A stretch of DNA of 64,000 nucleotides from Hydrogenophaga aromaticivorans. Its GTDB lineage: Bacteria; Pseudomonadota; Gammaproteobacteria; Burkholderiales; Burkholderiaceae_C. Below, in pieces: positions 7,894 to 17,705 of the stretch. The notes under the pieces were generated by a model. The model was not told where the DNA came from, did not search any database, and worked only from the letters and a program-made list of their open reading frames with translations. Each line of letters starts with the position of its first letter. Positions within the stretch are counted from its first letter, which is position 1. The DNA lies in NCBI RefSeq assembly GCF_013387465.1, contig NZ_VYGV01000027.1, positions 1 to 64,000 on the forward strand, written 5' to 3'. Both the position numbers and the translations under genes were made by a program.

Positions 7894-9203
7894 AACTCAT
7901 GCTGCTCTACCGCCGCCGCTGGCTGCTGATCTACCTGCCCATCCTGCTGGCGCTGGCAGGCATGCTGGCCGTGGTCACCCGCCTCTGGCAACCGCTGCCG
8001 CCGCAGCGGCTGGTGATCGGAACCGGTCCGGCCCAGAGCAGCTACCTGCGGCTCGCCCAGCTCTACGCCAGCCGCCTGGAAAACCGGGGCATCGCCGTCG
8101 ACCTCGTCCCCCACCCCCGACCGCAGGACGCGCTGCAGCACATGAAACCGGGCGACCGTGCGATCGACGTCACCTTTGCCCAGGGTCTGTACGCCCCCGC
8201 CCATGCAACGCCCACCCCGGGCGACGGCGTGCAGGCGCTGGCCGTGATCGGTCATGAAATCATCTGGGTCTTCGCCCGCGAAGACATTGCCGACATGGGC
8301 CAGTTGCGTGGCCGGCGCATCGCCACATCGGTGGCGGACTCGTCGAACCGGATCGCGGCCGATCTCCTGCTGGCCCACTTGCGCATCCGTCCCGACGAGG
8401 TCGAATTCGTGCCCGAGGTGGGTGACTCGGCGCTCGCTGCCCTGGCCGAGGGCCGAGTGGATGCCGTTGTTCATGTCGCCACCGGCGACTCCCAGACCGC
8501 CAACGCGCTCGCCCGGCTGAATGGGGTGCACATCCTGGGCATGGAGCGCGCCGGGGCCCTGGCGGCGCGCGAACGCCGACTGTGGCCCGTGGTCATGCCG
8601 CAAGGCTCCATCGAGCTGCGCAGCCAGCTGCCGGCCAGAGACCTGCCCACCATGGTCACCCTGACGCACCTCCTGGTCCGGCCCGGTCTGCACCCTGCCC
8701 TGCAGCGCGCGTTGCTCGATGTGGCCGGTGAACTGCACGTCATGAGCGGTTTTCTCGAGACCCCGGGTCGCTACCCCACCACCGTCGGCAGCGACTTCCC
8801 CGTCTCACCTGCGGCCCTGCAACACGCACGCGGCGAGCGTCCCTGGATGGAGACCCTGCTGCCCTTCGGCACCGCGCAAAGAGCCGAACTGTTCCTGTAC
8901 GCGGTGCTGCCCCTGGGCCTGCTCGGCGTGGCCCTGCTGCTGCGCGCGCCGCGCTACATCGACTGGCGGGTCGACGCCGCCCTGCAGCACATCTACGGCG
9001 AAGTGCGCTTCATGGAGGAAGACCTCACCCGGCAGCCGGCCCACAAGCCGGTCTCGCTGCAGCCCCTGCTGGAACGGCTGGACACCCTCGAGCGGCAGGT
9101 GGCGCAAATGCAGTTGCCCAACCGCTACGCCGGTCGCGGCTACACCCTGCGCCAGCATCTCTACGAGACCCGCCAGCGACTGATCGCGATGTATGCGATC
9201 TGA
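7890..9203 (+). CDS. Membrane-anchored TAXI-family receptor-like protein, second copy
   Basis: A 437-residue paralogue of the preceding gene with the same architecture: N-terminal helix (about 12-33), TAXI-like periplasmic domain starting VIGTGPAQSSY, second helix (about 332-351) and an 86-residue tail with YGEVRFMEEDL and AQMQLPNRY. The two tails keep the same landmarks although the ligand domains have diverged, which suggests that the tail is under its own constraint. The start overlaps the first copy's stop (ATGA), so the proteins are probably made in equal amounts and may form a heteromer. Confidence 0.8.
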   Translation: MKLMLLYRRRWLLIYLPILLALAGMLAVVTRLWQPLPPQRLVIGTGPAQSSYLRLAQLYASRLENRGIAVDLVPHPRPQDALQHMKPGDRAIDVTFAQGLYAPAHATPTPGDGVQALAVIGHEIIWVFAREDIADMGQLRGRRIATSVADSSNRIAADLLLAHLRIRPDEVEFVPEVGDSALAALAEGRVDAVVHVATGDSQTANALARLNGVHILGMERAGALAARERRLWPVVMPQGSIELRSQLPARDLPTMVTLTHLLVRPGLHPALQRALLDVAGELHVMSGFLETPGRYPTTVGSDFPVSPAALQHARGERPWMETLLPFGTAQRAELFLYAVLPLGLLGVALLLRAPRYIDWRVDAALQHIYGEVRFMEEDLTRQPAHKPVSLQPLLERLDTLERQVAQMQLPNRYAGRGYTLRQHLYETRQRLIAMYAI

Positions 9204-9213
9204 GACCACGCCC

Positions 9214-9864
9214 ATGCACCTCCATGCCAACCTGACACAGCGCCTTCAAGCCCTGGCCAGCGGCCCGCGCCGCCTGCTCGGCATCGTCGGCGCCCCCGGT
9301 TCGGGCAAGTCCACGCTCGCCCACCTGATCGCCCAACACCTGGGTGCACAGGCGCAGGCGGTTCCCATGGATGGCTTCCACCTCGCGCAGGCCGAACTGG
9401 AACGGCTGGGCCGGGCCCGGCGCAAAGGCGCGCCCGACACTTTCGACGCCGCAGGTTATGCCGCCCTGCTGCGCCGCCTGCGTGCGCAAAGCGGTGACGA
9501 GGTGGTCTACGCGCCCGACTTCCGGCGCGAGATCGAAGAGCCGGTGGCGGGCGCGCTGCCGGTGTTCGCCCGCACGCCCTTGATCGTCACCGAAGGCAAC
9601 TACCTGCTGCTCGACGAAGGCGACTGGCAACCGGTGGCCGGTCTGCTCGACGAAGTCTGGTACCTGCACGTGGACGCCGCCCTGCGGCTGGAGCGCCTCA
9701 CCGCGCGGCACCAGCAGTTCGGCCGCAGCCGCGAGCAGGCGCTGGCCTGGATCGCCAGCACCGACGAGCCGAACGCACGGCGGATCGAAGCCGCTGCACA
9801 CCGCGCACAGCACCACATTGGCTGGGATCCGGCAGCCAACTGCTACACATTCCTGAGCATTTGA
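9214..9864 (+). CDS. P-loop nucleoside/sugar kinase-like protein
   Basis: A 216-residue kinase of the phosphoribulokinase/uridine kinase/pantothenate kinase group. Walker A is GAPGSGKST near residue 25, followed by the VPMDGFHLAQAEL substrate loop and a TEGNYLLLDEGDW strand. Such proteins phosphorylate small hydroxylated metabolites; the exact substrate is not visible. I placed the start at ATG 9214; an ATG at 9193 inside the preceding gene gives seven more residues and cannot be excluded. It is probably the third gene of the TAXI operon. Confidence 0.85.
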   Translation: MHLHANLTQRLQALASGPRRLLGIVGAPGSGKSTLAHLIAQHLGAQAQAVPMDGFHLAQAELERLGRARRKGAPDTFDAAGYAALLRRLRAQSGDEVVYAPDFRREIEEPVAGALPVFARTPLIVTEGNYLLLDEGDWQPVAGLLDEVWYLHVDAALRLERLTARHQQFGRSREQALAWIASTDEPNARRIEAAAHRAQHHIGWDPAANCYTFLSI

Positions 9865-9938
9865 CCCGGACTCGCAGCGGTTTTCACACCAATGACATGC
9901 GGAGCCGGCAGAGTGGCGCCAGTCGTTGGAGCAAAAAA

Positions 9939-10493
9939 ATGTTGAGAAAGACAGAAAAGGGCCGGCTTGAGCTGCGTCCGGGCAACCGGACCCTGGGGCA
10001 GCGGGAGCGGGCCATTCTGCTGCTGGCCGATGGGCAGCACAACGAATCGCAGATGGCGGCCCTGTTCACCGGCGCTGGCCGGCCGCTGGTCGATCTGCTG
10101 CTGGCACAGGGCTATCTGGAGCGACGCGGCGCAGGACAGGCTGACAAGGGCACCACGATGGACGTGCGGTCGAAACCGACCCGTCCGCAGGAGCCGGACC
10201 AGGCCAGCCCCGCCAGCGCGCATGGTGATGCGTTCACGGGCGGCCGATCCCTGGCCACTGCGCGCATGTTCCTGTTCGACCTCAGCGAGCGCCTGTTTGC
10301 ACCGCGCGACAAGGCCCTCGCGGCCCGATACCGGTCCGCGCTGCGCGAGGCGCGCGATGCCGTGGCCATGCTCGCGGTGGGCCGCGAGATGATCGTTGAC
10401 GTGGAAGCGCTGGCGGGCAGTGCACGCGCCGACGGCATCAGTGAGCGGCTGGCGAAACTGCTGCCCCTGGAACTGCTGGAAACCATGGGCTGA
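9939..10493 (+). CDS. Conserved-looking hypothetical protein with N-terminal winged-helix-like region
   Basis: A 184-residue protein I cannot assign. Residues about 15-60 (GQRERAILLLADG... LLLAQGYLE) resemble a winged-helix module of the type that begins by dividing a cut-off strand from a short recognition helix. A Pro/Ala/Asp-rich linker follows, then a helical C-terminus from about residue 100. The ATG at 9939 was chosen for the GGAG 8 nt upstream; the frame is open back to 9861 but without a ribosome site. It is cytoplasmic and lies between the kinase gene and the glycine riboswitch. Confidence 0.7.
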   Translation: MLRKTEKGRLELRPGNRTLGQRERAILLLADGQHNESQMAALFTGAGRPLVDLLLAQGYLERRGAGQADKGTTMDVRSKPTRPQEPDQASPASAHGDAFTGGRSLATARMFLFDLSERLFAPRDKALAARYRSALREARDAVAMLAVGREMIVDVEALAGSARADGISERLAKLLPLELLETMG

Positions 10494-10529
10494 GCCCGGT
10501 AGGGCCAGGTATCCGTTAAACTCGCCGGG

Positions 10530-10732
10530 TCAGGAGAGAGCTCCCCGAACCGGGAGCCGCCGAAGGCGCAGGCGACCGGAACACGGTCCTGAACGCTCAG
10601 GCAAAAGGACTGGCAAGCACCGGCTGCAAAGCGGGTGTACCCCCCTGGAGAGAGGCCGCCCGCGAGGCGGTCCACCGAAGGAGCAAGCGCGGCATCGCCC
10701 GCGTGAATCTCTCAGGTAAAGCGGACAGCGGG
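10530..10732 (+). promoter_or_regulatory. Tandem glycine riboswitch (gcvT element)
   Basis: Two glycine aptamers in series. Each has the family marks: a purine-rich opening (GGAGAG at about 10533 and 10648), the CCGAAGG-type core (CGCCGAAGG and CACCGAAGGAGCAA) and the closing CTCAGG near 10596 and 10711 followed by a purine run. Glycine binding should switch on the gcvT-gcvH-gcvP genes that follow. Confidence 0.95.
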
Positions 10733-10780
10733 GCAGCGCACGGATGAACCGTGTCCACCCTCCCCTGGGAGGCCTGCCCC
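10730..10780 (+). promoter_or_regulatory. Likely expression platform of the gcv riboswitch
   Basis: GGGGCAG (10730-10736) can pair with CTGCCCC (10774-10780) around two inner hairpins: CACGG/CCGTG at 10739-10753, whose loop holds an in-frame ATG (10744), and CCTCCC/GGGAGG at 10759-10772. No T-tract follows, so control of translation seems likelier than termination. Confidence 0.5.
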
Positions 10781-10815
10781 CTCAGCGAGCGCGTTTGCGC
10801 CGCAGAAAGCCCGCC

Positions 10816-11943
10816 GTGTCCGACCCCTCCGATCTGCTCAAGACCCCGCTGCATGCCCTGCACCTGGAACTCGGCGCCCGCATGGTGCCCTTCGCCGGCT
10901 ACAGCATGCCGGTGCAGTACCCCGCCGGCCTGATGGCCGAACACCACCACACCCGCACCGCCGCCGGCCTGTTCGACGTCTCGCACATGGGCCAGCTGCG
11001 CCTGATCGGCCCCGATGCGGCCACCGCGTTCGAGGCGCTGATGCCGGTGGACGTGATCGACCTGGCCATCGGCAAGCAGCGCTACGGTCTGCTGCTCAAC
11101 GATGCCGGCGGCATCATCGACGATCTGATGTTCGTCAACCGCGGCGACGACATCTTCGTGATCGTCAACGGCGCCTGCAAACACGGTGACCTCGCGCACA
11201 TCGTCGAGCGCATCGGTGGCCGTTGCACCGTGGAGCCCCAGTTCGACCGCGCCCTGCTGGCCCTGCAAGGCCCGCAAGCCGTGACCGCGTTGCAGCGCCT
11301 GCTGCCCGGCGTCGAGAAGCTGGTGTTCATGACCGGCGCCGCGTTCACCTGGAACGGTGCCGACCTGTTCGTCACCCGCAGCGGCTATACCGGTGAAGAC
11401 GGCTGCGAAATTTCCCTGCCCGCGGCGAGTGCTGAAGCGTTTGCCCGCGCCCTGCTGGCGCAGCCCGAAGTCAAACCCGTCGGCCTGGGCGCACGCAACT
11501 CGCTGCGCCTCGAAGCCGGCCTCTGCCTCTACGGCAACGACATCGACACCACCACCACCCCGGTGGAAGCCGCGCTGAACTGGGCGATGCAGAAGGTGCG
11601 CCGCACCGGTGGCGCGCGCGCCGGCGGTTTCCCGGGTGCGGCCCGCGTGCTCGGCCAGCTCGACGGCACCGAGCCCTTGACCCGCAAACGCGTGGGCCTG
11701 ATCGCGCTGGAACGTGTGCCGGTGCGTGAGCACGTCGAACTGCAGAGCCTGGACGGCGTGAAGATCGGCGAAGTCACCAGCGGCCTGCTCGGCCCGACGG
11801 CCGACAAGCCGGTCGCCATCGGCTACGTCGCCCCCGGGTTCGCCGCCATCGGCACCCGCGTCAACGCCATCGTGCGCGGCAAGGCCGTGCCGATGGAGGT
11901 CGCCTCCATGCCCTTCGTTACCAATCGTTATTTCCGCGGCTGA
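10816..11943 (+). CDS. gcvT: Aminomethyltransferase, glycine cleavage system T protein
   Basis: A 375-residue T protein that moves the aminomethyl carbon from GcvH to tetrahydrofolate and releases ammonia. Family landmarks are LGARMVPFAGYSMPVQY near the N-terminus, GLFDVSHMGQ, YTGEDGCEI and the C-terminal beta-barrel domain. I prefer GTG 10816 because the protein then begins as known T proteins do. An upstream in-frame ATG at 10744 would add 24 arginine- and proline-rich residues encoded by the riboswitch tail; the start remains the least certain point. It is the first gene of gcvTHP. Confidence 0.93.
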   Translation: MSDPSDLLKTPLHALHLELGARMVPFAGYSMPVQYPAGLMAEHHHTRTAAGLFDVSHMGQLRLIGPDAATAFEALMPVDVIDLAIGKQRYGLLLNDAGGIIDDLMFVNRGDDIFVIVNGACKHGDLAHIVERIGGRCTVEPQFDRALLALQGPQAVTALQRLLPGVEKLVFMTGAAFTWNGADLFVTRSGYTGEDGCEISLPAASAEAFARALLAQPEVKPVGLGARNSLRLEAGLCLYGNDIDTTTTPVEAALNWAMQKVRRTGGARAGGFPGAARVLGQLDGTEPLTRKRVGLIALERVPVREHVELQSLDGVKIGEVTSGLLGPTADKPVAIGYVAPGFAAIGTRVNAIVRGKAVPMEVASMPFVTNRYFRG

Positions 11944-11979
11944 GCCGACCCCTTTCAACTTTCTTCACCGGAGCCCACC

Positions 11980-12345
11980 ATGACCACCAAGTACACCGAA
12001 GACCACGAATGGATCAGCGTTGACGGCGACATCGCCACCGTCGGCATCACCCACCACGCGCAGGACGCGCTGGGCGACGTGGTGTTCGTGGACCTGCCCG
12101 AAGTGGGCAAGAACCTGGCCCAGAAGGACGTCGCTGGCGTGGTCGAGTCCGTCAAGGCCGCGGCCGACGTGTACATGCCCGTCAGCGGCGAAGTCACCGA
12201 GGTGAACGAGGCCCTGCGCAACGACCCGTCGCTGGCCAACAGCGATCCGCTGGGCGCCGGCTGGTTCTTCAAGGTCAAGCTGTCGGACGCGTCGCAGCTC
12301 GACGCCCTGCTCGACGAGACCGCTTACGCCGCTTTCGCGGCTTGA
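11980..12345 (+). CDS. gcvH: Glycine cleavage system H protein
   Basis: A 121-residue lipoyl carrier that shuttles the aminomethyl group between P, T and L proteins. The lipoylation site is lysine 59 in [16 protein letters not shown] precedes the ATG. It follows gcvT by 36 nt and is separated from gcvP by a copy of the dispersed repeat. Confidence 0.97.
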   Translation: MTTKYTEDHEWISVDGDIATVGITHHAQDALGDVVFVDLPEVGKNLAQKDVAGVVESVKAAADVYMPVSGEVTEVNEALRNDPSLANSDPLGAGWFFKVKLSDASQLDALLDETAYAAFAA

Positions 12346-12354
12346 ATTTGGCCC

Positions 12355-12424
12355 ACCCCCGCCGCGCTGCGCGCGACCCCCTCAAGGGGGCGGCGCTGGC
12401 GGCCCGGCGAAGCCGGTTCCGCGG
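12355..12424 (+). repeat. Dispersed GC-rich repeat, copy A (between gcvH and gcvP)
   Basis: Positions 12355-12394 are identical, base for base, to the reverse complement of 53691-53730. They centre on the palindrome CCCCCTCAAGGGGG. The following 24 bases (12401-12424) recur exactly at 59907-59930. It lies inside the gcv operon. Confidence 0.85.
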
Positions 12425-12519
12425 CGCCCGCGGATGGGGTCACGCCCTTCGATGCGGCGGCCATTCGCCATGCTGAACCGCTGAACCCAGACTTTCCTCT
12501 ATCGCAACAAGGTATTCCC

Positions 12520-15453
12520 ATGCTGATGCCGTCCGTCAAACCCCTGGATGAACTCGAAAACGCCTCGGAGTTCATTGCCCGCCACATCGGCATCAGCGAA
12601 GCCGACGAAACGCTGATGCTCTCGGTCATCGGCGAGGCTTCGCGCCGTGCCCTGATCGACGGCATCGTGCCGCGCAGCATCGCGCGCAGCTCCGGCATGG
12701 ACCTGCCGCCCGCCGTGACCGAAGCCGCCGCGCTGGCCGAGCTCAAGGCCATTGCAGCCAAGAACCAGGTGTTCAAGAGCTTCATCGGCCAGGGCTATTA
12801 CGGCACGCACACGCCGGGCGTGATCCTGCGCAACGTGCTGGAAAACCCCGCCTGGTACACCGCCTACACGCCCTACCAGGCCGAGATTTCGCAGGGCCGC
12901 ATGGAAGCGCTGGTCAACTTCCAGACCATGGTGACCGACCTGACCGGCATGGCCATCGCCAACGCATCCATGCTCGATGAAGCCACCGCCGCCGCCGAAG
13001 CCATGACCCTGGCCAAACGTTCGGTCAAGGCCAAGGGCACGGTGATCGTGGTGGCCGGCGACGCGCACCCGCAGACCATCGAAGTGGTGCAGACCCGCGC
13101 CGCGCCGCTGGGCCTGACGGTGAAGCTCGCGAACTCGGCGAAAGAATGGGCCGATGCGCTCGCGGGCGACGACTACTTCGCCGTGCTTGCCCAGTACCCG
13201 TCCACCAGCGGCCGCATCGACGACCTGCGCGCCGAGGTGCAGTCCGTGCACGCCAAGCAGGCAGCCTTCATCGTCGCGGCCGACCTGCTCGCGCTCACGC
13301 TGCTGGTGCCCCCGGGCGAATTCGACGCCGACATCGTGGTCGGCACCACGCAGCGCTTCGGCATGCCCATGGGCGCCGGTGGCCCGCACGCCGCCTACAT
13401 GGCCTGCCGCGACGCGTTCAAGCGCTCCCTGCCCGGCCGCCTGGTCGGCGTGAGCGTGGACACCCACGGCAACCCGGCCTACCGCCTGGCGCTGCAGACG
13501 CGCGAGCAGCACATCCGCCGCGAGAAGGCCACCTCCAACATCTGCACCGCGCAGGTGCTGCCCGCCGTGGTGGCCAGCATGTACGCCGTCTACCACGGCC
13601 CGCAGGGTTTGAAGCGCATCGCGCAGCGCGTGGCCGCCTACACCGCTGTGCTGGCGCAAGGTCTCCGGCAACTGGGCCACACGCTGACCAGCGAATCGGC
13701 CTTCGACACGCTGACCGTGAAGGCCGCCGACGAAGCCCAAGCCAAAGCCGTCATGGCCAAGGCCGTGGCCCAAGGCGCCAACCTGAAGCTGTCGTGGGGC
13801 CAGTACGTGAGCCTGTCGCTGGACGAAACCACCACGCGCGACGACATCGCGCTGCTGTGGTCGGTGTTCACGAAAGACGGCCAGGCCCTGCCGACCTTCG
13901 ACGCCTTCGAGAAAGGCATCGAGCCGCTCATCCCCACCGAGCTGCGCCGCACCAGCGCCTACCTCACCCACCCGGTGTTCAACAGCCACCACAGCGAGAC
14001 CGGCATGCTGCGCTACATCCGTGCGCTGTCCGACAAGGACCTCGCGCTGGACCGCAGCATGATCCCGCTGGGCAGCTGCACCATGAAGCTCAACGCGACC
14101 AGCGAGATGATCCCCATCACCTGGCCCGAGTTCGCGGGCGTGCACCCCTTCGCCCCGGCCGACCAGCTGCAGGGCTACAAGGAACTCGACGAACAGCTGC
14201 GCGCCTGGCTCTGCCAGGCCACGGGTTACGCTGGCATCAGCCTGCAGCCCAACGCCGGTTCGCAGGGCGAATACGCCGGCCTGCTGGCCATCAAGGCCTT
14301 CCACGACTCGCGCGGTGAAGCGCACCGCAACATCTGCCTGATTCCTTCATCGGCCCACGGCACCAACCCCGCCAGCGCCCAGATGGCCGGCTTGCAGGTG
14401 GTGGTGACCAAGTGCGACGAGAGCGGCAACGTGGACATGGCCGACCTGCAGACGCAGTGCGAAAAACACAGCGCCAACCTGGCCTGCGTGATGATCACCT
14501 ACCCCTCCACCCACGGCGTGTTCGAGACCACCGTGAAAGAGCTCTGTGCCCTGGTGCACAGCCACGGCGGCCGGGTCTATGTGGACGGCGCCAACATGAA
14601 CGCGCTGGTGGGCGTGGCCGCGCCGGGCGAGTTCGGCGGCGACGTGAGCCACCTGAACCTGCACAAGACCTTCTGCATTCCCCACGGCGGTGGCGGCCCG
14701 GGCGTCGGCCCGGTCTGCGTGGTGGCGGATCTCGTGCCGTTCCTGCCGGGTCACCGCGCCGGCGCCGAGCCGGCCGGTGTGTGCGGCACGCCCGAGACGG
14801 AAGACAAATTCCGCGTCGGTGCCGTCAGCGCAGCCCCGCTGGGCAACGCCGCCGTGCTGCCGATCAGCTGGATGTACATCCGCATGATGGGTGCCGACGG
14901 CCTGAAACACGCCACCGAGGCCGCCATCCTGGCCGCGAACTACATCAGCAAGCGCCTGGCGCCGCACTACCCCACGCTCTACGCCTCGGCCAACGGCCAC
15001 GTGGCGCACGAGTGCATCCTGGATCTGCGCGGCTTGAAGGAAACCAGCGGCGTGATGGCCGAGGACGTGGCCAAGCGCCTGATGGACTACGGCTTCCACG
15101 CGCCCACGCTGAGCTTCCCCGTGGCCAACACGCTGATGGTCGAGCCCACCGAGAGCGAGACACTGGAAGAACTGGACCGCTTCATCGACGCGATGATCGC
15201 CATCCGCGAGGAAGTCCGTCGCGTGGAAAAAGGCGAATGGCCACAGGACAACAACCCGCTGAAGAACGCGCCGCACACGGCCGAAAGCCTGATGAAGGCC
15301 GACTGGCCGCACCCCTACGCACGCGACGTGGGCGCTGCCAGTGCATCGACCCGCGCACACGCCAAGTACTGGCCACCCGTGGGCCGCATCGACAACGTGT
15401 ACGGCGACCGCAACCTGTTCTGCAGCTGCGTGCCCATCAGCGAACTCGCCTGA
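12520..15453 (+). CDS. gcvP: Glycine dehydrogenase (decarboxylating), P protein
   Basis: A 977-residue single-chain P protein, the long form found in proteobacteria. It decarboxylates glycine with pyridoxal phosphate and loads the remainder on GcvH. The cofactor lysine is K716 in [18 protein letters not shown], and [10 protein letters not shown] is intact. It is the last gene of gcvTHP, 174 nt after gcvH. GcvL (lipoamide dehydrogenase) is not in the window. Confidence 0.97.
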   Translation: MLMPSVKPLDELENASEFIARHIGISEADETLMLSVIGEASRRALIDGIVPRSIARSSGMDLPPAVTEAAALAELKAIAAKNQVFKSFIGQGYYGTHTPGVILRNVLENPAWYTAYTPYQAEISQGRMEALVNFQTMVTDLTGMAIANASMLDEATAAAEAMTLAKRSVKAKGTVIVVAGDAHPQTIEVVQTRAAPLGLTVKLANSAKEWADALAGDDYFAVLAQYPSTSGRIDDLRAEVQSVHAKQAAFIVAADLLALTLLVPPGEFDADIVVGTTQRFGMPMGAGGPHAAYMACRDAFKRSLPGRLVGVSVDTHGNPAYRLALQTREQHIRREKATSNICTAQVLPAVVASMYAVYHGPQGLKRIAQRVAAYTAVLAQGLRQLGHTLTSESAFDTLTVKAADEAQAKAVMAKAVAQGANLKLSWGQYVSLSLDETTTRDDIALLWSVFTKDGQALPTFDAFEKGIEPLIPTELRRTSAYLTHPVFNSHHSETGMLRYIRALSDKDLALDRSMIPLGSCTMKLNATSEMIPITWPEFAGVHPFAPADQLQGYKELDEQLRAWLCQATGYAGISLQPNAGSQGEYAGLLAIKAFHDSRGEAHRNICLIPSSAHGTNPASAQMAGLQVVVTKCDESGNVDMADLQTQCEKHSANLACVMITYPSTHGVFETTVKELCALVHSHGGRVYVDGANMNALVGVAAPGEFGGDVSHLNLHKTFCIPHGGGGPGVGPVCVVADLVPFLPGHRAGAEPAGVCGTPETEDKFRVGAVSAAPLGNAAVLPISWMYIRMMGADGLKHATEAAILAANYISKRLAPHYPTLYASANGHVAHECILDLRGLKETSGVMAEDVAKRLMDYGFHAPTLSFPVANTLMVEPTESETLEELDRFIDAMIAIREEVRRVEKGEWPQDNNPLKNAPHTAESLMKADWPHPYARDVGAASASTRAHAKYWPPVGRIDNVYGDRNLFCSCVPISELA

Positions 15454-15473
15454 ACGGCCGGGCTGGAATTCAC

Positions 15474-15498
15474 AAGGGCGCCGGTGGCGCCCTTTTTT
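15474..15498 (+). terminator. Rho-independent terminator after gcvP
   Basis: A perfect 9-bp stem (AAGGGCGCC / GGCGCCCTT) with a 3-nt loop and a run of six T, 20 nt after the gcvP stop. It abuts the stop of the convergent LysR gene. Confidence 0.88.
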
Positions 15499-16403
15499 CA
15501 TGCCACGGTTGGCGTCCCGAAACCCGCCACCCACGTCGGCAACTGCTCGCGCAGGATGCGCAGGGCGGGCGCCTCCTCGCGCTGTGCCAGCGTGACCAGA
15601 CCGAAGCGCGCCGTGGCGTCCAGCGGTGGCGTCATGTCCAGCCGCACCAGCCCTTGCGCCGCGACGTCCGCCGTGAGCACAATCGCGTGGCTGTGCCGCG
15701 CCACCTCGACGATGCTCAAGGTCTCGTCGCAGCGCAAGGTCACCATGTCGTCCGGGTTGGCCTGCGGGCCGTAGCGCCCGATCAGCAGCCGCGCCACTTC
15801 GTCGCTCAGCGGCGTGGATGCCACCGGGTAGGCCAGCACGTCGTCAAGGGTGGCCGCCCGACCCCGCTGGACCAGCGGGTGGTCGGGCCGCACCAGAAAA
15901 CCCGCCCCCAGCTCAAAGGTCAGCGCGATCTGCAGGTCGGCCGACGGCCGCACCGAGCGCACGTCCACCACCACGGCGTCCAGCAGTTGTTCCCGCAGGG
16001 CGTCGATCAGCACACCCGTGTTGCCGCGCGAAATTTGCAGCTGCAGCTTGGGGTGGTGCTCGGCCATGTGCAGCATCAGCGGCGTCGACAACAAGGCGCC
16101 GGGCGCCGAGCTCAGGCCCACGCGCAGGGTGCCGATCAGGCCGGCGTGCAGGCCTTTGCCGGTCTGTTTGAGCGCTTCCGCATCGCTCACCAGCCGCCGG
16201 GCGCGTTGCAACACCTCGTGCCCGAACGGCGTGAGCGCGATGCGCCGCCCCAGGCGGTCGAACAGGCGCCCGCCCAGCTCGTCCTCCAGCCCCTGGATGC
16301 TGCGTGTGAGCGCGGGCTGTGTGAGGAACAGGGCCTTGGACGCCTGCACGAAGGCGCCTTGCTCGGCCAGCACCACAAAGTGCCTGAGTTGCACAAGGGT
16401 CAT
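15498..16403 (-). CDS. LysR-family transcriptional regulator
   Basis: A 301-residue LysR protein: an N-terminal winged helix (about 1-60, with ASKALFLTQPALTRSIQGLE) and a periplasmic-binding-protein-like effector domain. It is divergent from the M20 hydrolase and Bug receptor genes, which it probably controls. The shared 106-nt gap is AT-richer than its surroundings and has near-repeats CAAAGTCATG (16418) and CAAAGTTCATG (16482) that could be part of its site. Confidence 0.93.
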   Translation of the reverse strand: MTLVQLRHFVVLAEQGAFVQASKALFLTQPALTRSIQGLEDELGGRLFDRLGRRIALTPFGHEVLQRARRLVSDAEALKQTGKGLHAGLIGTLRVGLSSAPGALLSTPLMLHMAEHHPKLQLQISRGNTGVLIDALREQLLDAVVVDVRSVRPSADLQIALTFELGAGFLVRPDHPLVQRGRAATLDDVLAYPVASTPLSDEVARLLIGRYGPQANPDDMVTLRCDETLSIVEVARHSHAIVLTADVAAQGLVRLDMTPPLDATARFGLVTLAQREEAPALRILREQLPTWVAGFGTPTVA

Positions 16404-16509
16404 CCCGAACCTCCATTCAAAGTCATGGGTTGTTGCTCATCAATGCATTGGACTTTAATTCAGGCCCTTCCTAACATGCAACAAAGTTCATGTTTCAGGA
16501 GTGATTTGC

Positions 16510-17682
16510 ATGGAACGACTCAGTGACGCCGCCATCCAGGCATTCACCCGCCTGCGCCGCGACATCCACCAGCACCCGGAGCTGGCCTTCAACGAACGCC
16601 GCACCGCCGCGCTGGTGGCGGCCCAGCTGGGCGCCTGGGGCTACTCGGTCACGACCGGCCTGGGCGGCACCGGCGTCGTGGGTCAACTGAAACGCGGTTC
16701 ATCGGGCCGCAGCCTCGGCCTGCGCGCCGACATGGACGCGCTGCCCATCGCCGAGGCCACGGGCGCGGCATGGGCCAGCTGCACCCACGGTGTGATGCAC
16801 GCCTGTGGTCACGACGGCCACACCGCGATGCTGCTGGCGGCGGCGCAGCACCTGGCCACACAAGGCGATTTCGACGGCACGCTGAACCTGATCTTCCAGC
16901 CGGCCGAAGAAGGCGGCGGCGGCGCGCTGAAGATGATGGAAGACGGCCTGTTTGAGCGCTTCCCCTGCGACGCGATCTTTGCCATGCACAACATGCCGGG
17001 CATGCCGCAGGGGCAGCTGGTGTTCCGCAGCGGGCCGACCATGGCCTCGTCCGATTACGCCACCGTCACGCTCCACGGTCACGGCGGCCACGGCGCCATG
17101 CCTCACAAGGCCACCGACGTGGTGGTCGCGGCGGCCTCGCTGATCATGGCGCTGCAGACCGTGGTCTCGCGCCATGTGGACCCGATGCAGCCGGCCGTGG
17201 TCACGGTCGGCGCGGTGCACGCGGGCGAGGCCAACAACGTGATCCCGGCGTCGGCGCGGCTGGAGATCAGCGTGCGCGCGCTGGACCCGCAGGTGCGGCA
17301 CAGCATGGAGCAGCGCATCCGTGAGCTGGTGCAGTTCCAGGCGCAGAGCCACGGCGTGCGCGCCGAGATCGACTGGCGCCCGGGCTACGCCGTGCTGGTC
17401 AACGATGCGCAGCAGACCGCCCGCGCGCTGGCGGTGGCGCAACGGCATTTCCCGGCGCAGCAGATCAACCCGCAGGGACCCATGCTGACCGGCAGCGAAG
17501 ACTTCGCCTTCATGCTCGAACGCGTGCCCGGCAGCTACCTGTTCATCGGCAACGGCGCCGACGGCGAGCCCGGCGCCTGCATGGTGCACAACCCGGCCTA
17601 CGACTTCAACGACCTCAACATCGCCCCCGGCGCGACCTACTGGATCGCGCTGGTGCAGGACCTGCTTTCCCCCACCCCTTGA
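16510..17682 (+). CDS. M20-family metal-dependent amidohydrolase (hippurate-hydrolase-like)
   Basis: A 390-residue cytoplasmic enzyme of the M20D amidohydrolase group, which splits N-acyl amino acids or related amides. Metal-site motifs are RADMDALPI (near 75), HACGHDGHTAM (97 onward) and QPAEEGGGGA. AGGAG lies 9 nt before ATG 16510; the GTG three codons earlier has none. It is followed after 23 nt by a Bug receptor, so receptor and hydrolase probably deal with the same compound. Confidence 0.92.
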   Translation: MERLSDAAIQAFTRLRRDIHQHPELAFNERRTAALVAAQLGAWGYSVTTGLGGTGVVGQLKRGSSGRSLGLRADMDALPIAEATGAAWASCTHGVMHACGHDGHTAMLLAAAQHLATQGDFDGTLNLIFQPAEEGGGGALKMMEDGLFERFPCDAIFAMHNMPGMPQGQLVFRSGPTMASSDYATVTLHGHGGHGAMPHKATDVVVAAASLIMALQTVVSRHVDPMQPAVVTVGAVHAGEANNVIPASARLEISVRALDPQVRHSMEQRIRELVQFQAQSHGVRAEIDWRPGYAVLVNDAQQTARALAVAQRHFPAQQINPQGPMLTGSEDFAFMLERVPGSYLFIGNGADGEPGACMVHNPAYDFNDLNIAPGATYWIALVQDLLSPTP

Positions 17683-17705
17683 GAACCATCACAGGAGACA
17701 ACACC

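Noticed and set aside
10744-10815. Upstream ATG of gcvT as the main start
   Set aside because: The 24 extra residues are encoded by the riboswitch tail and do not resemble T proteins; kept only as an alternative and as a finding.
12499-14325. 608-codon open frame antisense to gcvP
   Set aside because: Same cause; no family motif, and it lies wholly inside gcvP.
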